A stretch of 50,062 nt of DNA from the NCBI GenBank assembly GCA_025201865.1, contig MU602723.1:22283-72344 (forward strand), written 5' to 3'. Source of the stretch: Ramicandelaber brevisporus (taxonomy: Eukaryota > Kickxellomycota > Ramicandelaberales > Ramicandelaberaceae). The notes beneath the pieces were generated by a model, which was given only the letters and a program-made list of their open reading frames with translations, was not told the origin of the DNA and did not search any database. Both the position numbers and the translations under genes were made by a program. This document shows, in pieces, positions 48,700-50,062 of this stretch (the first letter of the stretch is position 1; each line of letters starts with the position of its first letter).

Positions 48700-49111
48700 A
48701 GTTGAGAAGCTATAGCAGATGGCCGGCTGGAGTCTTTCTCTCGATAGTAGCAGTGGTAGCAGTAGCAGTAGGAGGAGGGAAGGAGGAAAGTAGTGGTCGA
48801 GCTAAATTTGCGACAGTTCGTGTTGAGTCGAGTCGTCCTTTGCAGAGGAGCGTGTTTCTCCTCTTCCTCTTCTTCGTCTTCTTCCACAACGCGCTCAAGT
48901 TTTTTTTTTCTCTTTCTCTTCAAGTGTAGTTGGCATCAACATCGATCGTCGACTGTTTCCAGAGCAAGCATAGCAGTAACGGAAACCACAGCAACCACAA
49001 CAGCAATAGCAATAGCAATAACAGCAGCGGAAGCGGAAGCAGAGACAGAAGCATCGCGTAAACATACAGGCAGTCAGACTAGACTAGACTAGACTAAAAA
49101 GTCGTACATCC
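48700..49111. promoter_or_regulatory. Divergent promoter region between the epimerase and the last gene
   Basis: About 410 bases. It has GTAGCAGTA-type repeats near 48746-48772, TCTTC runs near 48860-48890, a T-run at 48900-48909, GGAAGC repeats at about 49028-49040 and a GACTA pentamer repeated four times at about 49075-49096. I see no gene. The promoter function is inferred from the divergent layout. Confidence 0.45.
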
Positions 49112-50062
49112 ATGAGTGAACTTGTGATTACTGCAGCTGTAGGCGGCGGCGATCAACAGCCGGTGCTCGAGTTCATTAGTGGGCCAGCGGCAATGATTCC
49201 CAGCTCTGGACAGATGGCGCCAAAGCGCGCGTATACTTCGGAAGAGTTTTACAAGCTTAAAGAGAGTCCCCTTGTGCCCGACCTCAATCTGTCTGCTAGC
49301 TTTGGTGACTCTGTAAAGAGACATGTTCGTCCCGCACCTGGTGCTGCAGCCGGCGGTACAGCCGAAGGCAGTCAAGCATTGGCCAATCGAGCTGTCCCAA
49401 CGCGGAAGTTTGGTGCATCGCCCGTTGGTGGAGGTGTTCTGGGTGCAATTGGCGGCATTGGCGGAGGAGGCAACGTAAACATCCAAGGTGGTGCAGCAGG
49501 ACGTGGATCAAGAAGAAACATTGGAGGAGCTGCTGCTGCTGCTGCTGCTACAGGAAGAGGAGGCGGTGGCGGTGGCGGCGGAGAGAGTAATACTACGCAA
49601 TCATTGCTTGGCAGATTAGTTCAGTCGAAGCTGGGAGGAAGTGGTGGTCCAGCCGGAATGGCCACTGCTGATACACCGAGTCAACAGAGTGGATCATCTG
49701 CGCCGTCATGGAGAAACGCAGCAGCAAGTCATCAAGCATCAAGCCGCCATCATCATCAAAATGCCGGAGGAGGCAGGTCCACATATGGAGGAAATGATTA
49801 CAGCTCCATTACAGAAGACAACAGTGTCCCAGAGTGGATGGATTATACTCCTGCTCCAAAGGGCGACAACGTGGCTGGACAGACTGATGATCTATCACTG
49901 TATAGTGTTCCTAGTCATAATATTGAGGCGTGGAAGCGTCAGATGAGAGAGCGTGACAGACAGCATGGTATAACGACAACTGGTGGAAGAGGAGGAGGTC
50001 ATGGTGGCTCGGATGACTATTTCGCTGATGAGACTGCGTTGGATAATGAGACATTTGGCTCG
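49112..50062 (+). CDS. 5' part of a probable eIF4E-binding (4E-T-like) protein
   Basis: The frame is open from the ATG at 49112 to the last base, 317 codons, so the gene continues beyond the window. It is Gly/Ala/Ser-rich and largely disordered. Residues 39-54, RAYTSEEFYKLKESPL, fit the pattern of eIF4E-binding sites in 4E-T-like proteins (Y, four residues, a bulky hydrophobic pair, then a short helix ending before SPL). The usual Leu is replaced by Phe. Further on there is SVPEWMDYTPAP and NIEAWKRQMRERDRQ. 4E-T-type proteins move eIF4E into P-bodies and repress mRNAs. The gene is well supported by its long frame, but its function is an inference from one short motif. Confidence 0.6.
   Translation, partial: MSELVITAAVGGGDQQPVLEFISGPAAMIPSSGQMAPKRAYTSEEFYKLKESPLVPDLNLSASFGDSVKRHVRPAPGAAAGGTAEGSQALANRAVPTRKFGASPVGGGVLGAIGGIGGGGNVNIQGGAAGRGSRRNIGGAAAAAAATGRGGGGGGGGESNTTQSLLGRLVQSKLGGSGGPAGMATADTPSQQSGSSAPSWRNAAASHQASSRHHHQNAGGGRSTYGGNDYSSITEDNSVPEWMDYTPAPKGDNVAGQTDDLSLYSVPSHNIEAWKRQMRERDRQHGITTTGGRGGGHGGSDDYFADETALDNETFGS

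Noticed and set aside
1-50062. CRISPR array, prophage, bacterial operon or intact transposon
   Set aside because: All repeats seen are short tandem or inverted types. No spacer pattern, transposase, integrase or reverse transcriptase frame was found.

Overview
This is nuclear DNA from a fungus, most likely an early-diverging lineage rather than a yeast or mushroom. Fungal marks are a STE50-type SAM plus RA adaptor, a Zds1/2-type protein with its C-terminal domain, a TMS1/Serinc protein and a secreted protein with CBM19-like cysteine modules. Several genes look like versions familiar from animals rather than Dikarya: an ATG16 that keeps its WD40 propeller, an ALKBH8-type RRM plus AlkB protein, a GLTSCR1-domain SWI/SNF subunit, an ARID2-like subunit, a two-domain ceruloplasmin-like copper oxidase and perhaps an Integrator subunit 5 relative. 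Kickxellomycotina or another Zoopagomycota-type fungus would fit, but the sequence alone does not prove this.

The window is compact: about 26 protein genes, all readable as single open frames, including one of 1740 codons, so introns are rare. The only intron suspected is in a 5' leader (30670-30860). Divergent pairs share short promoters (7460-7645, 13503-13638, 17916-18085, 44363-44578, 48700-49111) and convergent pairs are separated by as little as 71 bp. CAG, CAA and CT microsatellites are abundant in leaders and coding regions. One 570-base assembly gap lies at 35970-36539.

Layout. 1-460: 3' end of a secreted CBM protein. 718-1878 (-): multicopper oxidase. 2237-7459 (-): VPS15, the PI3-kinase regulatory pseudokinase. 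7646-11077 (+): large helical protein, possibly INTS5-like. 11303-11506 (-): small six-cysteine secreted protein. 11874-13502 (-): STE50. 13639-15414 (+): ATG16 with WD40. 15486-17915 (-): DBP7 helicase. 18086-19444 (+): DPH1. 19516-22497 (-): ARID/RSC9. 22592-24049 (-): kynureninase. 24050-26188: long repeat-rich gap between genes. 26189-28633 (+): C2H2 transcription factor. 28973-30358 (-): TMS1/Serinc. 30869-32722 (+): GLTSCR1-domain protein. 33719-35464 (+): divergent NPR1/HAL-type kinase. 35500-35969 (-): gene fragment running into the gap. 36930-37139: candidate structured RNA. 37708-40884 (+): Zds protein. 41199-42431 (+): ALKBH8-like. 42667-43302 (-): eIF4E. 43562-44362 (-): Bax inhibitor-1. 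44579-45808 (+): arylamine N-acetyltransferase. 46155-47682 (+): three tandem small membrane proteins that seem related to each other. 47779-48699 (-): glucose-6-phosphate 1-epimerase. 49112-end (+): start of a probable eIF4E-binding protein.

Themes: autophagy and PI3-kinase signalling (VPS15, ATG16), chromatin remodelling (ARID and GLTSCR1 proteins), translation and tRNA or EF2 modification (eIF4E, a 4E-binding candidate, DPH1, ALKBH8, DBP7) and membrane proteins. I see no prokaryotic-style operon, CRISPR array or intact transposon. The most promising undescribed items are the tandem small membrane proteins, the structured RNA candidate and the 16-bp-arm hairpin between ALKBH8 and eIF4E.
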